Below are positions 24,864-34,232 of a stretch of DNA of 50,031 bases, piece by piece. The position numbers were made by a program, and so were the translations under genes. Position 1 is the first letter of the stretch; every line of letters starts with the position of its first letter. This stretch comes from Corynebacterium sp. HMSC29G08 (GTDB taxonomy: Bacteria; Actinomycetota; Actinomycetes; Mycobacteriales; Mycobacteriaceae), in assembly GCF_001806875.1 (NCBI RefSeq), contig NZ_KV786223.1, positions 1 to 50,031 on the forward strand, in the 5' to 3' direction. The notes under the pieces are model-generated. The model saw only the letters and a program-made list of their open reading frames with translations. It was not told the DNA's origin and ran no database searches.

Positions 24864-26423
24864 GTGGAAGCATTTATCAATACCCTCAACGGGATCATCT
24901 GGTCCCAATGGCTGGTGTACCTCTGTCTTGGCGCAGGTGTGTACTTCACTGCAGTGACCCTGTTCATGCAGCTGCGCTGCATTCCTGACATGCTCAAGCA
25001 GCTTCGCCACGGCGAAAGCTCAGAGGCTGGCATTTCCTCCTTCCAATCCCTGATGATCTCGCTTGCCGGCCGTGTCGGCGTGGGCAACATTGCCGGTGTG
25101 GCCACCGCGATCGCATTCGGCGGTCCGGGTGCCGTGTTCTGGATGTGGATCGTGGCGTTCTTGGGTTCCGCGACCTCCTTTGTGGAGTGCACCCTGGCGC
25201 AGATCTACAAGGAAAAAGACCGCGATACTGGTGAGTACCGCGGTGGTCCGGCCTACTACATCGAGAAGGCCTACTCCCACACCAAGGCAGCGCCGTTCGC
25301 GCTGGTCTACGCCATCATCTTCGCCGTCTCCATGATTCTGGCAACCTCCTACTTCCTGCCCGGCATCCAGGCCAACGGTGTGGCCGCCGCAGTGGAGAAC
25401 GCGTGGGGAATCAACGTGTGGATCTCTGCAGCGATCATGGCGATCCTGCTGGGCTTCATCATCATCGGTGGCGTGAAGCGCATTGCTAACTTCGCATCCA
25501 TGGTCGTGCCGTTCATGGCGGCGATCTACATCATCCTGGCAATCGTGATCTTGTTCGTGAACGCATCTGAGATCCCGCAGGTCTTCGGCCTGATCTTCCG
25601 CTCCGCCTTTGACCAGGAGGCAATCTTCTCCGGCATGCTCGGCGCCGCCATCGCATGGGGCGTGAAGCGCGGCATCTACTCCAACGAGGCCGGCCAGGGA
25701 ACCGGCCCGCAGTCCGCTGCTGCCGCTGAGGTTTCCCACCCGGCAAAGCAGGGCTTCGTACAGTCCTTCGCGGTTTACATTGACACCCTGTTCGTCTGCT
25801 CCGCTACCGCGTTCATCATCATCTCCACCGACATGTACCGCGTGTTTGAGAACCAGACTGAGGAGGGCACCCCGCGTTATGAGGGCTCCCTGCCCACCGA
25901 CGTCCCCGTCGGCCCCGGCTTTGTCCAGGAAGGTCTGAACACGCTGGCTGGTGGCTTCGGTCCGACCTTCGTGGCGCTGGCAATTATGTTCTTCGCCTTC
26001 ACCACCGTGCTTGCGTACTACTACATGGCAGAGGTGAACTTCACCTACCTCAACCGCTGGGTAAAGAACGAGAACGCTCGTAGCGCCATCATCTGGCTGC
26101 TGCGTGTCCTGATCATTGTCGCCGTGTTCGTCGGCGCAACCACCACCCCAGGCACGGCGTGGGCGCTTGGTGATATCGGTGTGGGCGCCACCGCATGGCT
26201 CAACATCGTGGCCATCCTCTTCCTGCAGGTCCCGGCCATGAAGTGCCTGTGGGACTACCGTCGCCAGAAGAAGGCCGGCCTGGACCCGCAGTTCGACCCA
26301 CAGGCCTTGGGCATCCAGAACGCCAACTTCTGGGAGGAGCGCAAAGCGAAGATGGTTGCAGAGGGCACCTGGCCTAACGCAGCCTCCACGGTCTCCACTG
26401 GCTCCGCTGGTGAGCCGCGCTAG
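24864..26423 (+). CDS. Sodium:alanine/amino-acid symporter (AGCS family)
   Basis: 519 residues and about eleven membrane helices. The family signature GRVGVGNIAGVATAIAFGGPGAVFWMW is at about 70-96, and GVKRGIYSNEAGQGTGP follows mid-protein. It imports small amino acids with Na+ (or H+). The GTG start has AAGGAG 6 nt upstream. It stands beside the hut cluster and shares its upstream region with the YjiH-family gene, so uptake of histidine or glutamate-family amino acids is possible, but AGCS members usually take alanine, glycine or glutamine. Confidence 0.93.
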   Translation: MEAFINTLNGIIWSQWLVYLCLGAGVYFTAVTLFMQLRCIPDMLKQLRHGESSEAGISSFQSLMISLAGRVGVGNIAGVATAIAFGGPGAVFWMWIVAFLGSATSFVECTLAQIYKEKDRDTGEYRGGPAYYIEKAYSHTKAAPFALVYAIIFAVSMILATSYFLPGIQANGVAAAVENAWGINVWISAAIMAILLGFIIIGGVKRIANFASMVVPFMAAIYIILAIVILFVNASEIPQVFGLIFRSAFDQEAIFSGMLGAAIAWGVKRGIYSNEAGQGTGPQSAAAAEVSHPAKQGFVQSFAVYIDTLFVCSATAFIIISTDMYRVFENQTEEGTPRYEGSLPTDVPVGPGFVQEGLNTLAGGFGPTFVALAIMFFAFTTVLAYYYMAEVNFTYLNRWVKNENARSAIIWLLRVLIIVAVFVGATTTPGTAWALGDIGVGATAWLNIVAILFLQVPAMKCLWDYRRQKKAGLDPQFDPQALGIQNANFWEERKAKMVAEGTWPNAASTVSTGSAGEPR

Positions 26424-26475
26424 TAACTTGTCGCTTCTCGCGGGGGATACGTTCCGCGGTCTAGACTTCTAGGCC

Positions 26476-27687
26476 ATGGATAACCGGGAGGACCGTAGCC
26501 AGTACGTCTACGGTAAAGATGGCAAGCCGCTGCTGGACCGCTACGGCAGGCCAGTGCGTCGTCGTGACGCTAGCGGTGAAACCTCCCGGCGGACCTCGGA
26601 ATACCGATCTTCGGAGTACCAGCCGCGACGCACACCGCACGAGCAGCGTGCGCGCCAGATCATGCCCGACGAGCTGCCGCAGCGCCCCGTTCAGCAGCGT
26701 CCCGTTCAGCAGCGCCGTGAGCCGGTCCCTATGCAGGTCCACGAGCGCCCGCGGCCCAAACCGAAACCCCGCCCGCGGCCCAGGCGCAAACGTCCCGGCT
26801 GCGTCGGCTGCGGCAGCCTGGTCATCCTCACCGTCCTGGTGCTCTCCATCGTGGGCATGCTGCTTGCCGACGCCCGCCTAAACCGCACCCAAGCCATGCC
26901 CACGCAACAGGTAGCGAACACGGCTGGGACGAACTGGCTGTTCGTCGGTTCTGACTCGCGGACTGGCATGAGCCAGGACGAGATTGACCGCCTAGGCACG
27001 GGTGGCGATATCGGCTCCACCCGCACGGACACGATCATGCTGATGCATATCCCCCGCGCTGGGCAAGCGACGCTGATGTCCATTCCGCGCGATAGCTACG
27101 TTGAGGTGCCGGGCTACGGCTACGACAAGATCAACGCCGCATTCGCCTACGGCGGTGCGTCGCTTCTGGTGCAGACCGTGGAACAGTCCACGGGCCTGCA
27201 CATTGACCACTACGCAGAGATCGGCATGGGCGGTCTGGCCAACGTTGTGGACGCCGTCGGCGGCGTAGAGATCTGCGTGGCGGAACCGATCACGGACCCG
27301 CTGGCAAACATCAGCCTCGCGCCGGGTTGCCAGAAAATGGACGGCGCGACCGGCCTGGGCTACGTACGTACGCGCGCCACCGCGCTGGGTGATTTGGACC
27401 GTGTGGTTCGCCAGCGTGAGTTCCTCGCTGCGGTGATGAGCAAGGTGACGTCACCTGCAACGCTGCTCAATCCTTTCCGCACGATCCCCCTGGTGTGGAC
27501 TACGCCAGCGATGTTCACCGTGGATCAAGGCGACCACGTGTGGAGCCTGGCGCGAGTGGCGCTGGCCATGCGCGGCGGGGTGCGCACGGAAACGATCCCG
27601 ATTTATGACTTCATGGATACGGACGTAGGCAATGTCGCCATCTGGGACGACGCCGGTGCCCAGGCACTGTTCGACTCACTGAAGTAG
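26476..27687 (+). CDS. lcpB: LytR-CpsA-Psr (LCP) family cell-wall ligase
   Basis: 403 residues. LCP enzymes attach arabinogalactan to peptidoglycan in corynebacteria. A long basic, Pro/Arg-rich cytosolic tail (1-112, including the in-frame repeat RPVQQRPVQQR) precedes one helix (CVGCGSLVILTVLVLSIVGMLL, about 112-135) and the LCP domain: GSDSRTG, RTDTIMLMHI, SIPRDSYVEVPGYGYDKINAAFAYGG and the late RTRATALGDLDRVVRQREF. There is no LytR_C tail. TAGACT lies 8 nt before the ATG (leaderless). The gene name rests on the LcpB position near pheA in C. glutamicum, from memory. Confidence 0.88.
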   Translation: MDNREDRSQYVYGKDGKPLLDRYGRPVRRRDASGETSRRTSEYRSSEYQPRRTPHEQRARQIMPDELPQRPVQQRPVQQRREPVPMQVHERPRPKPKPRPRPRRKRPGCVGCGSLVILTVLVLSIVGMLLADARLNRTQAMPTQQVANTAGTNWLFVGSDSRTGMSQDEIDRLGTGGDIGSTRTDTIMLMHIPRAGQATLMSIPRDSYVEVPGYGYDKINAAFAYGGASLLVQTVEQSTGLHIDHYAEIGMGGLANVVDAVGGVEICVAEPITDPLANISLAPGCQKMDGATGLGYVRTRATALGDLDRVVRQREFLAAVMSKVTSPATLLNPFRTIPLVWTTPAMFTVDQGDHVWSLARVALAMRGGVRTETIPIYDFMDTDVGNVAIWDDAGAQALFDSLK

Positions 27688-27701
27688 CGCCCCTTCGCTG
27701 G

Positions 27702-28418
27702 CTAAATCCCGAGCCAGCTCAAATCGAGGAGGGGGTAGAGGGTGAAGGCGGTGGCGTCGATAAGAAAATGGGCGATGATCAGCGGCCACACCCGGCCGGT
27801 GCGGATAAACCACGCGCAGAACACCACACCCATCACGATATTGCCCAAACCTGCGGAAATCCCCTGGTAGAGGTGGTACGAGCCGCGCAGCACGGACGAG
27901 GCGGCGATGATCTGCCACGACCGCCAGCCGAGGTGGCCCAGCCGCGTCATCAGGTACATCACCACCACAACTTCCTCGCCGAAACCGTTGGCAAACGCCC
28001 ACACAAGCGAGGTCGGGATCTGCACTGCATCTGTGGCGGGCACGACTACTTTGCTCAAACCCAAGTGCACCGCCGTCACATAAAACGCCAGGCCAGGAAG
28101 TCCGATTAGCGCAGCCAGGCCCGCGCCCCAACCCCAGTCGCGCCAGCGAGGCCAGCGCCAGCGGAACCGTGCCGGATCATCAACCCACAGCAGGTACCAC
28201 GCGAGCGCGCCCCACGACACCAACACCAGCGCAGAGGTTAGCTGCAGCGCTAGGTCGATCCAGGTGGTAGACGACTGTGCGTCTACAAGCACGGTGGTTT
28301 GTTGGTTTAAGGGGGCGTTGAGGAGGGCGTCGATAAGCCGAAGCCCCGCCCTTAGCCCTGCGGTGCCGAAGGTGACGGCAAGGACAATGAGAATCTCCAC
28401 TTTTACGCGCTGGCGCAT
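27702..28418 (-). CDS. CPBP (Abi/CAAX) family intramembrane metalloprotease
   Basis: 238 residues and about seven membrane helices. The Glu-Glu pair of the active site is in GFGEEVVVVMYLMTRLGHLGW; the classic EExxxR arginine is replaced by a hydrophobic residue, a variant I also associate with other actinobacterial members. Later motifs YHLYQG and HFLIDAT supply the His residues. Substrate is unknown; roles range from prenyl processing to bacteriocin immunity. TAGCAT lies 6 nt before the ATG, so the mRNA may be leaderless. It is divergent from pheA. Confidence 0.85.
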   Translation of the reverse strand: MRQRVKVEILIVLAVTFGTAGLRAGLRLIDALLNAPLNQQTTVLVDAQSSTTWIDLALQLTSALVLVSWGALAWYLLWVDDPARFRWRWPRWRDWGWGAGLAALIGLPGLAFYVTAVHLGLSKVVVPATDAVQIPTSLVWAFANGFGEEVVVVMYLMTRLGHLGWRSWQIIAASSVLRGSYHLYQGISAGLGNIVMGVVFCAWFIRTGRVWPLIIAHFLIDATAFTLYPLLDLSWLGI

Positions 28419-28461
28419 GCGGCAATGCTAACGCCCATGAACTGCAGTTAGGCTTAGGCGC

Positions 28462-29283
28462 ATGACCTCAATTGCCTATCTGGGCCCCGCGGGTACCTTC
28501 ACGGAGCAGGCCGCGCGTGCCTTCGATCTACCCGACCCGCAGTATGTGCCGGTGGATTCGCCCGCCGCCGCGCTGGATGCGGTGCGCACCGGTGCTGCCG
28601 ACAGGGCCGTTGTTGCCATTGAAAACTCCGTCGACGGCGCCGTGACCAGCACCTCCGACGCGCTTGTTGCTCCCGGCGTGCGCATTCTCGGCGAAACTGA
28701 GCTGGCTATCTCGTTTGCCATCATGACCCGCAAGGGCTTTTTGCTTAGCGACGCCACAACGCTGTCCACCCACCCCGTCGCCCACAGCCAAGTGAGCTCT
28801 TGGGTAGCCGAACACCTGCCGGGCGTGCACTTTGTGCCGGCAACGTCCAATGCTGCGGCCGCGCGCATGGTTGCGGACGGGGAAGCTGACGTAGCCGCCG
28901 CACCCGAGCGTGCCGCCGACTTGTTTGACCTGGAGGTGCACGCGCGTGGCGTGGCGGACATGGACACCGCACGCACCCGCTTCGTCCTAGTCGGACCCGA
29001 GGACGTGCCACTTCCCGCGCGCACTGGCCGCGACCGCACCTCTCTGGTCTTCCAAACGCCCAACCAGCCAGGAACGCTGGTGGCAATGCTGCAGGAATTC
29101 GCTTCCCGCGGCGTGGACATGTCGCGCATTGAGTCGCGCCCAACCCGCACCGTGGCTAACACCTACAACTTCTTCGTGGAGCTAGTCGGGCATATTGAGG
29201 ATGCCGAAGTGGCCGACGCCGTTGCCGCCGTTAAGCAGCGCGCAACGTGGTCGCGCTTTTTGGGAGCGTGGCCGCGATGCTGA
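28462..29283 (+). CDS. pheA: Prephenate dehydratase
   Basis: 273 residues. It converts prephenate to phenylpyruvate in phenylalanine synthesis. The catalytic domain (1-180) has YLGPAGTFTEQAA, IENSVDGAVTSTSD and TRFVLVG; a C-terminal ACT domain (195-270, TSLVFQTPNQPGTLVAMLQEFASRGVDMSRIESRPT) gives feedback control by phenylalanine. There is no fused chorismate mutase. TAGGCT lies 7 nt before the ATG (leaderless). It overlaps the histidine phosphatase gene by 7 nt. Confidence 0.96.
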   Translation: MTSIAYLGPAGTFTEQAARAFDLPDPQYVPVDSPAAALDAVRTGAADRAVVAIENSVDGAVTSTSDALVAPGVRILGETELAISFAIMTRKGFLLSDATTLSTHPVAHSQVSSWVAEHLPGVHFVPATSNAAAARMVADGEADVAAAPERAADLFDLEVHARGVADMDTARTRFVLVGPEDVPLPARTGRDRTSLVFQTPNQPGTLVAMLQEFASRGVDMSRIESRPTRTVANTYNFFVELVGHIEDAEVADAVAAVKQRATWSRFLGAWPRC

Positions 29284-29903
29284 TTCTGCTGCGACACGGA
29301 CAGACGTTTTCCAACGTTGAGCGCAAACTAGACACCCAGCTGCCGGGTGCCGCACTGACGGAACTTGGCCAAAACCAAGCCCGCGAGGCGGGTCAGGCGA
29401 TCATGGAACGTTTCAACGTCTCCCGCGTGATCTCGTCCGAAGCGTTGCGAGCCCGCCAAACCGCCGCCCTTGGCTTCGGTGAAGTGTTCGGTGAGATCCC
29501 GGCGTTTGCCGGCCTGCAGGAGGTCAACGCTGGGCGTTGGGAGATGCTCAACTCCCGCGAAGCGCATACCGCGTACTTCACCGCGTTCCGAGGCTTCTAC
29601 CAGCGCAATCTCCAAGCCGCCATTGAGGGTGGCGACACGCTGGATACCTTCCTCACCCGTTACAAAGCAGGTCTTGCGCCTTACCTGGAACTGGGTGGAA
29701 CCACGGTTGCCGTCTCCCACGGCGGGGCGATCCGCGCCTTTGCCGCCAACGCCGCTTTTGAACGCGGAGTCAGCGCCGAATACGCCGAACAATCCCACCT
29801 GAACAACTGCCAGTGGGTCGTTCTCAACCCCGGCGACCCCTCACGCCCCTTCGGCGACTGGGACGTTGTGGAATGGGGCCACTACCCCCACCCCAACTCA
29901 TGA
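29277..29903 (+). CDS. Histidine phosphatase (phosphoglycerate mutase-like)
   Basis: 208 residues. The phosphorylated His is in LLRHGQTFSN (residues 4-13), and the second catalytic His is in VAVSHGGAIRAF. It is a branch-2-like small phosphatase rather than the glycolytic enzyme. The start ATG overlaps the pheA stop by 7 nt, indicating translational coupling; earlier in-frame starts lie inside pheA. The pheA-phosphatase-zincin order matches Rv3838c-Rv3836 of M. tuberculosis. Its 3' end overlaps the convergent zincin gene by 22 bp. Confidence 0.9.
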   Translation: MLILLRHGQTFSNVERKLDTQLPGAALTELGQNQAREAGQAIMERFNVSRVISSEALRARQTAALGFGEVFGEIPAFAGLQEVNAGRWEMLNSREAHTAYFTAFRGFYQRNLQAAIEGGDTLDTFLTRYKAGLAPYLELGGTTVAVSHGGAIRAFAANAAFERGVSAEYAEQSHLNNCQWVVLNPGDPSRPFGDWDVVEWGHYPHPNS

Positions 29904-30232
29904 AGCTCGTGCTCCTCTAACCCGAAGTAGTGGCCGACCTCATGTAAAACGGTCACCTTCACCTCATGGCGTAGCTCTTCGGCGTCTTTGCACATTGCCT
30001 CCAACGCGTCCTTGTACACAAAAACCGCATCCGGCAAAAAGCCCGTGTGATTCGCATGCTGCTCCGTTAGCGGCACGCCCTCAAACAAACCCAGCAGCGT
30101 TGGCTTATCCTCGTTGAAATCCCTGGCCAAGACCACCATGTTGGTCATGTGCCGGGCAAACTCCTCGGGGATCGTATCCAGCGCGTCGTTGATCATTTCC
30201 TCAAACTCTTGCTGGCTTACCGGTTCCATCAT
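29882..30232 (-). CDS. Zincin-like metallopeptidase (Rv3836 type)
   Basis: 116 residues. A zinc motif HEVGHYFGLEEHEL near the C-terminus gives HExxH plus a distal His, in the minimal zincin family PF06262. No signal peptide or membrane helix is present. Substrate is unknown. Start ATG 30232 has AGG 7 nt upstream; a second ATG follows directly. It lies 8 bp after the septum-formation gene and is probably co-transcribed with it. Confidence 0.88.
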   Translation of the reverse strand: MMEPVSQQEFEEMINDALDTIPEEFARHMTNMVVLARDFNEDKPTLLGLFEGVPLTEQHANHTGFLPDAVFVYKDALEAMCKDAEELRHEVKVTVLHEVGHYFGLEEHELHELGWG

Positions 30233-30240
30233 GTGCTTGC

Positions 30241-31248
30241 CTAGTTCTGTTGCGGCTCGCTTTGCTGCGGCTCGCGCAGCGGGCGGCGGTCGGGGCGTTC
30301 GGCGGGCGGGGCTGCGTCGATAAGCAAATGCTCCCTGCCCTGTATGGCGGAACCTGTCAGCTCAGCGAAACCACCCTCCGGGCGCGAAAACACAAGCGCA
30401 CAGTTCACGCTGCGCGAACCGCCATCCCAGGAAACCGTGTTGAGCGTTGTCCAAAACGGCTGCAGCGTAATGCGGTACAAGTTCTCCTCACCGCCGAGGT
30501 AATCCTGCGCGGCCGTGGTACACACATCAGCCAAGTGACGATCCTGCTCTTCAACACTCGGCGTGTGATCCGGGAAAACAGTGGCCAAGTTCACCGTGGA
30601 CGTCACCTCCACCTGGTGCGGCTGCGCGCAATCAACGGCAGTCAGCGAATTCGACGCATCCACCGCCACGCACTGACCCGGGTCAAACACGCGCGCCTGA
30701 TCCTGATCAGCCACCTTGCCGCTAGTCATCACCACCCCGCCAGCGCGATCCGTCTCCTGCAACCCACACAGCATGGTGCGATCGCCCTGCGCCCACGCAC
30801 TCGCCGGCGGCAGGATCGGGGCAATAGAGAACCGGCCCGCCGGGTCAAAACGACCCTCCAGGTAACGCAGCGCCGCGGCACCGCAGAGCTCCTCACGCAA
30901 CTGCGCCTGGCGCGTGGTGCTTGGCATCGGCGCATCCGGGCCAAACTCCGACGTGGGGTAGACGCTCAAATCCTCCCGCAGCGCCACCTCAAAACGATGC
31001 GGGCTAGCGCAATCGGCTTGCTGGAAATTTGTCACGGCCCCATCCTCCGCAACATCCCACGTCAAGCAGGACCCTGCGTCAGCGGACGTAAAAGACATCG
31101 CCTGGTCTGCCTGGCTGCCCTGCATCGGCGCGCTCGAGCTCTCCCACGAAAACGCGCCCGCGGCAACCGCGCCCGCCAGCGTCGCAATGGTGAAAGCGCG
31201 CTTGAAAGCGGTACGGGATGCGCCGCCGGATGCAGTAGAGGAAACCAT
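30241..31248 (-). CDS. Septum-formation family envelope protein
   Basis: 335 residues. A short N-terminal hydrophobic helix (TIATLAGAVAAGAFSW, about 21-36) anchors an exported part with paired Cys residues arranged in two similar halves: SCLTWDVAEDGAVTNFQQADCASPHRFEV and QCVAVDASNSLTAVDCAQPHQVEV. This is the Septum_form (PF13845) duplication, equivalent in place to Rv3835. A role at the cell envelope or division site is inferred from the family name only. TAATCT lies 6 nt before the ATG (leaderless). It is divergent from serS. Confidence 0.85.
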   Translation of the reverse strand: MVSSTASGGASRTAFKRAFTIATLAGAVAAGAFSWESSSAPMQGSQADQAMSFTSADAGSCLTWDVAEDGAVTNFQQADCASPHRFEVALREDLSVYPTSEFGPDAPMPSTTRQAQLREELCGAAALRYLEGRFDPAGRFSIAPILPPASAWAQGDRTMLCGLQETDRAGGVVMTSGKVADQDQARVFDPGQCVAVDASNSLTAVDCAQPHQVEVTSTVNLATVFPDHTPSVEEQDRHLADVCTTAAQDYLGGEENLYRITLQPFWTTLNTVSWDGGSRSVNCALVFSRPEGGFAELTGSAIQGREHLLIDAAPPAERPDRRPLREPQQSEPQQN

Positions 31249-31288
31249 GGCAGTAGATTAAACGAGCAAAACGGTAGAGTTGCAAGGT

Positions 31289-32542
31289 GTGATCGATCTC
31301 AAGCTAGTGCGCGAAAACCCGGACCACGTCCGCAACTCCCAGGTAGCCCGCGGTGAAGACCCGGCCCTGGTCGACCAGCTGCTCGCAGCCGACGAGGCAC
31401 GCAGAGCCGCCATCCAAGCCGCCGACGAGCTGCGCGGTGAGCAAAAGGCCTTTGGCAAGAAGATTGGCCAGGCCTCCCCAGAAGAGCGCCCCGCGCTTTT
31501 GGAAGGCTCCAACGAGCTCAAAGCACGCGTGAAGGAAGCGGAAGCCCGCGAGGCTGAGGCCGCCGCTGAGGTGACGCGTTTGCAAACCGCCATCCCCAAC
31601 CCCATCGAGGGCGCACCCGCAGGTGGTGAAGAGGACTTCATCGTGCTGGAGCACGTTGGTGAAATCCCGGAGTTCGATTTTGAGGTCAAAGACCACCTGG
31701 ATCTTGCAGAGCCACTTGGGCTCATTGACATGAAGCGCGGCACCAAGATCGGTGGCGCACGCTTCTACTACCTGACGGGTGACGGCGCATGGATGCAGTT
31801 GGGCATGCTCATGCTGGCCGCCCAGAAAGCCCGCGAGGCCGGCTTCAAGCTGATGATCCCGCCGGTGCTTGTGCGCCCAGATATCATGCACGGCACCGGA
31901 TTTTTGGACGAGCATGATGAGGAGATCTACTACCTAGAGCGCGACGACATGTACCTAGTCGGTACCTCCGAGGTGGCGCTTGCTGGCCTGCACAAGGACG
32001 AGATCATTGATCTTTCCAACGGCCCGCTGCTGTACGCCGGCTGGTCGTCCTGTTTCCGGCGCGAGGCCGGCTCCTACGGCAAGGACACCAAGGGCATCCT
32101 GCGCGTCCACCAATTCGACAAACTCGAAATGTTTGCCTACTGCAAGCCAGAAGACGCTGAAGAGATGCACCAGAAGCTGCTCGGCCTCGAGCGCGAGATG
32201 CTTGCAGCCGTTGAGGTGCCGTACCGCATCATCGACGTTGCCGCAGGTGACCTCGGCTCCTCCGCCGCCCGCAAGTTTGACACGGAGGCGTGGGTGCCGT
32301 CCCAGGGCACCTACCGCGAGCTGACGTCCACCTCCAACTGCACCACCTTCCAAGCCCGCCGCCTGGCAACCCGCTACCGTGATGAGGACGGCAAGACGCA
32401 GATCGCCGCCACCCTCAACGGCACCCTGGCCACCACGCGCTGGCTGGTTGCCATCCTGGAAAACCACCAGCAGGCAGACGGTTCCGTAGTGGTCCCAGAA
32501 GCCCTGCGCCCGTGGGTGGGCAAGGACGTGCTGAAGCCCTAA
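31289..32542 (+). CDS. serS: Seryl-tRNA synthetase
   Basis: 417 residues. It charges tRNA-Ser (and tRNA-Sec where present). The N-terminal coiled-coil arm spans about 25-105 ([19 protein letters not shown]...AEARE). Class II motif 2 is [21 protein letters not shown] and motif 3 is in [16 protein letters not shown]. The start is GTG 31289 ([12 protein letters not shown], the conserved N-terminus); TAGAGT lies 8 nt upstream, so the mRNA is leaderless. An upstream TTG in frame is not needed. It overlaps the acyltransferase start by 1 nt (TAATG). Confidence 0.97.
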   Translation: MIDLKLVRENPDHVRNSQVARGEDPALVDQLLAADEARRAAIQAADELRGEQKAFGKKIGQASPEERPALLEGSNELKARVKEAEAREAEAAAEVTRLQTAIPNPIEGAPAGGEEDFIVLEHVGEIPEFDFEVKDHLDLAEPLGLIDMKRGTKIGGARFYYLTGDGAWMQLGMLMLAAQKAREAGFKLMIPPVLVRPDIMHGTGFLDEHDEEIYYLERDDMYLVGTSEVALAGLHKDEIIDLSNGPLLYAGWSSCFRREAGSYGKDTKGILRVHQFDKLEMFAYCKPEDAEEMHQKLLGLEREMLAAVEVPYRIIDVAAGDLGSSAARKFDTEAWVPSQGTYRELTSTSNCTTFQARRLATRYRDEDGKTQIAATLNGTLATTRWLVAILENHQQADGSVVVPEALRPWVGKDVLKP

Positions 32543-33354
32543 TGAATATGCGCCGATACCGCGGCTTTTTAGTCCCGCGCCTGTTTAAAGAAGCCAGCGC
32601 TCACACCGATGAGGCTGCCGAGCGCTTTTACCAGGGCGCCGTATCGGCCATCCGTCGCATCTTGAGGCTGCTGCGCATTGAGGTCACGGTGGTCGGCGCT
32701 GATAACATCCCCGCTACAGGCGGGGCGCTTCTAGCCGGCAACCACACTGGCTACATGGATTTCGCGCTGATGGGCACCGGCCCGCACGTGCAGGGCAACC
32801 GCCTGGTGCGTTTCATGGCCAAGAAGTCCGTCTTTGAGGTTCCTCTTTTGGGCCGCATTTTGCGCAAGATGCACCATGTGCCGGTGGATCGTGCGAAGGG
32901 GGCGGCGTCGATTAGCAGTGCTGTGGAGAACTTGCGCAACGGCAACCTGGTGGGGATCTTCCCCGAGGCGACGATCTCCCGTTCCTTTGAGCTGGCGCAT
33001 TTCAAAACAGGTGCGGTGCGCATCGCACGCGAGGCAGATGTGCCGCTGATTCCCACTGTGATGTGGGGTTCGCAGCGCATTTGGACCAAGGACCTGCCGA
33101 AACAGCTGCGGGGCGTGCCGGTGATCATTCGCTACGGCGAACCCGTGCCCCTGACCGGCGATGCGGGAACCGACACCGCGGAGCTGAAGCGTCGCATGCA
33201 ACAGCTTTTGGATCTCTCGCGGGCCGAGTACACCGAACGCTACGGTCCCTTCGGTGCGGAGCCGTGGCTGCCGAAGTCCATGGGCGGCACCGCGCCGACG
33301 ATCGAGGAGGCCGAGGAACTCTACCGCGCGGAGAAGGAGCGCAAGCAGAAGTGA
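32542..33354 (+). CDS. 1-acylglycerol-3-phosphate O-acyltransferase (PlsC-like)
   Basis: 270 residues. It acylates lysophosphatidate in phospholipid synthesis. The HX4D motif is NHTGYMD at about 76-82, and the substrate block FPEATISRSFELAHFKTGAVRIA follows. There is no obvious membrane helix, so it is peripheral. It starts in the serS stop (TAATG) and ends with GTGA overlapping the next gene, so the three genes form a coupled unit. The gene order matches mycobacterial Rv3816c-Rv3813c. Confidence 0.9.
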   Translation: MNMRRYRGFLVPRLFKEASAHTDEAAERFYQGAVSAIRRILRLLRIEVTVVGADNIPATGGALLAGNHTGYMDFALMGTGPHVQGNRLVRFMAKKSVFEVPLLGRILRKMHHVPVDRAKGAASISSAVENLRNGNLVGIFPEATISRSFELAHFKTGAVRIAREADVPLIPTVMWGSQRIWTKDLPKQLRGVPVIIRYGEPVPLTGDAGTDTAELKRRMQQLLDLSRAEYTERYGPFGAEPWLPKSMGGTAPTIEEAEELYRAEKERKQK

Positions 33355-34151
33355 CACCCCGCATGATCGCCTCCGACATCGACGGCACATTCATCACCTC
33401 CGCAGGTCGCGTCACTCCGCGCCTGCGAGCCGTCGTTGCCAGAGCGGTTGAAGCGGGAGCATTTTTCTGCTTAGCGACGGGACGCCCCCACCGCTGGCTG
33501 CCCCCCATCACAGACCAGCTACCTTTTGCCCCAGTCTCAATCTGTGCAAACGGGGCAGTGATCTTCGACCCCGCGCGAGATGAGATCGTGCATGCCTTCG
33601 AGCTGGCCTCCAGCACAATGGCTGAGGTCATCGAGGCAGTGGCGCCCGTCATGTCAGACGTTACCCATGGATTTGGCGTGGAGCGTGTCGGGCGTGGCGA
33701 GGAATTCTTGATCACGCGGGAGTACAACCCCGACGCGTGGGACGATCGCTTCGGCGTAGTCGACGTGGACGAGCTCATCGCCCAACCCGCCACCAAACTG
33801 CTCATACGCTGCGGATACTTAACGTCTGCCGAAATGTTCGAGCGCATCGCCCCGGTAGTCAACGCCGCCGAGGCCCACGTCACCTACTCCATGGACGAAG
33901 GCCTCATTGAGGTCTCATGCCCCGGCGTGAACAAAGCGTCTTCCGTTGCACTTCTTGCAGAGCGCTACGGTGTTGACGCTGCAGATGTGATTGCGTTTGG
34001 CGACATGCCTAATGACCTGGAGATGCTGACGTGGGCCGGGCGAGGCATTGCCATGGGCAACGCCTCGCCAGTGCTCACGTCAGCCGCGGATGAAGTTGCG
34101 GACACCAACGACAACGACGGCGTGGCCAAAATCCTCGAGCGCTGGTTCTAG
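33351..34151 (+). CDS. HAD-superfamily Cof-type phosphatase
   Basis: 266 residues. Motif I DIDGTFITSAG has the nucleophile Asp at about 9 and the acid/base Asp at 11; motif II is LATGRP, motif III includes the Lys in CPGVNKASSV and motif IV is FGDMPNDLEML. It is a class IIB sugar or cofactor phosphatase whose substrate is unknown. Start GTG 33351 overlaps the preceding stop (GTGA); ATG 33363 is possible. It ends just before the second repeat block. Confidence 0.9.
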   Translation: MTPRMIASDIDGTFITSAGRVTPRLRAVVARAVEAGAFFCLATGRPHRWLPPITDQLPFAPVSICANGAVIFDPARDEIVHAFELASSTMAEVIEAVAPVMSDVTHGFGVERVGRGEEFLITREYNPDAWDDRFGVVDVDELIAQPATKLLIRCGYLTSAEMFERIAPVVNAAEAHVTYSMDEGLIEVSCPGVNKASSVALLAERYGVDAADVIAFGDMPNDLEMLTWAGRGIAMGNASPVLTSAADEVADTNDNDGVAKILERWF

Positions 34152-34165
34152 CCCCTCTGTTCCCA

Positions 34166-34197
34166 CCCAGCTTGGACTGCCCAGCTTGCCCAGCTTG
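34166..34197. repeat. CCCAGCTTG direct repeat x3
   Basis: Exact 9-mers at 34166, 34180 and 34189; the last two are adjacent. They open the gene-free stretch 34152-34459. Confidence 0.8.
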
Positions 34198-34232
34198 CCC
34201 GAGCAAAACCCGCCCCGCCTACTTGACATAAC

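Noticed and set aside
27702..28418. Loss of activity in the CPBP protease because EExxxR lacks Arg
   Set aside because: The same EEVVVV pattern is familiar from other actinobacterial members, so this is not evidence of decay.
30250..31356. 368-codon plus-strand frame
   Set aside because: It is antisense to the septum-formation gene and runs into serS; Arg/Thr/His-rich composition is typical of a shadow frame.
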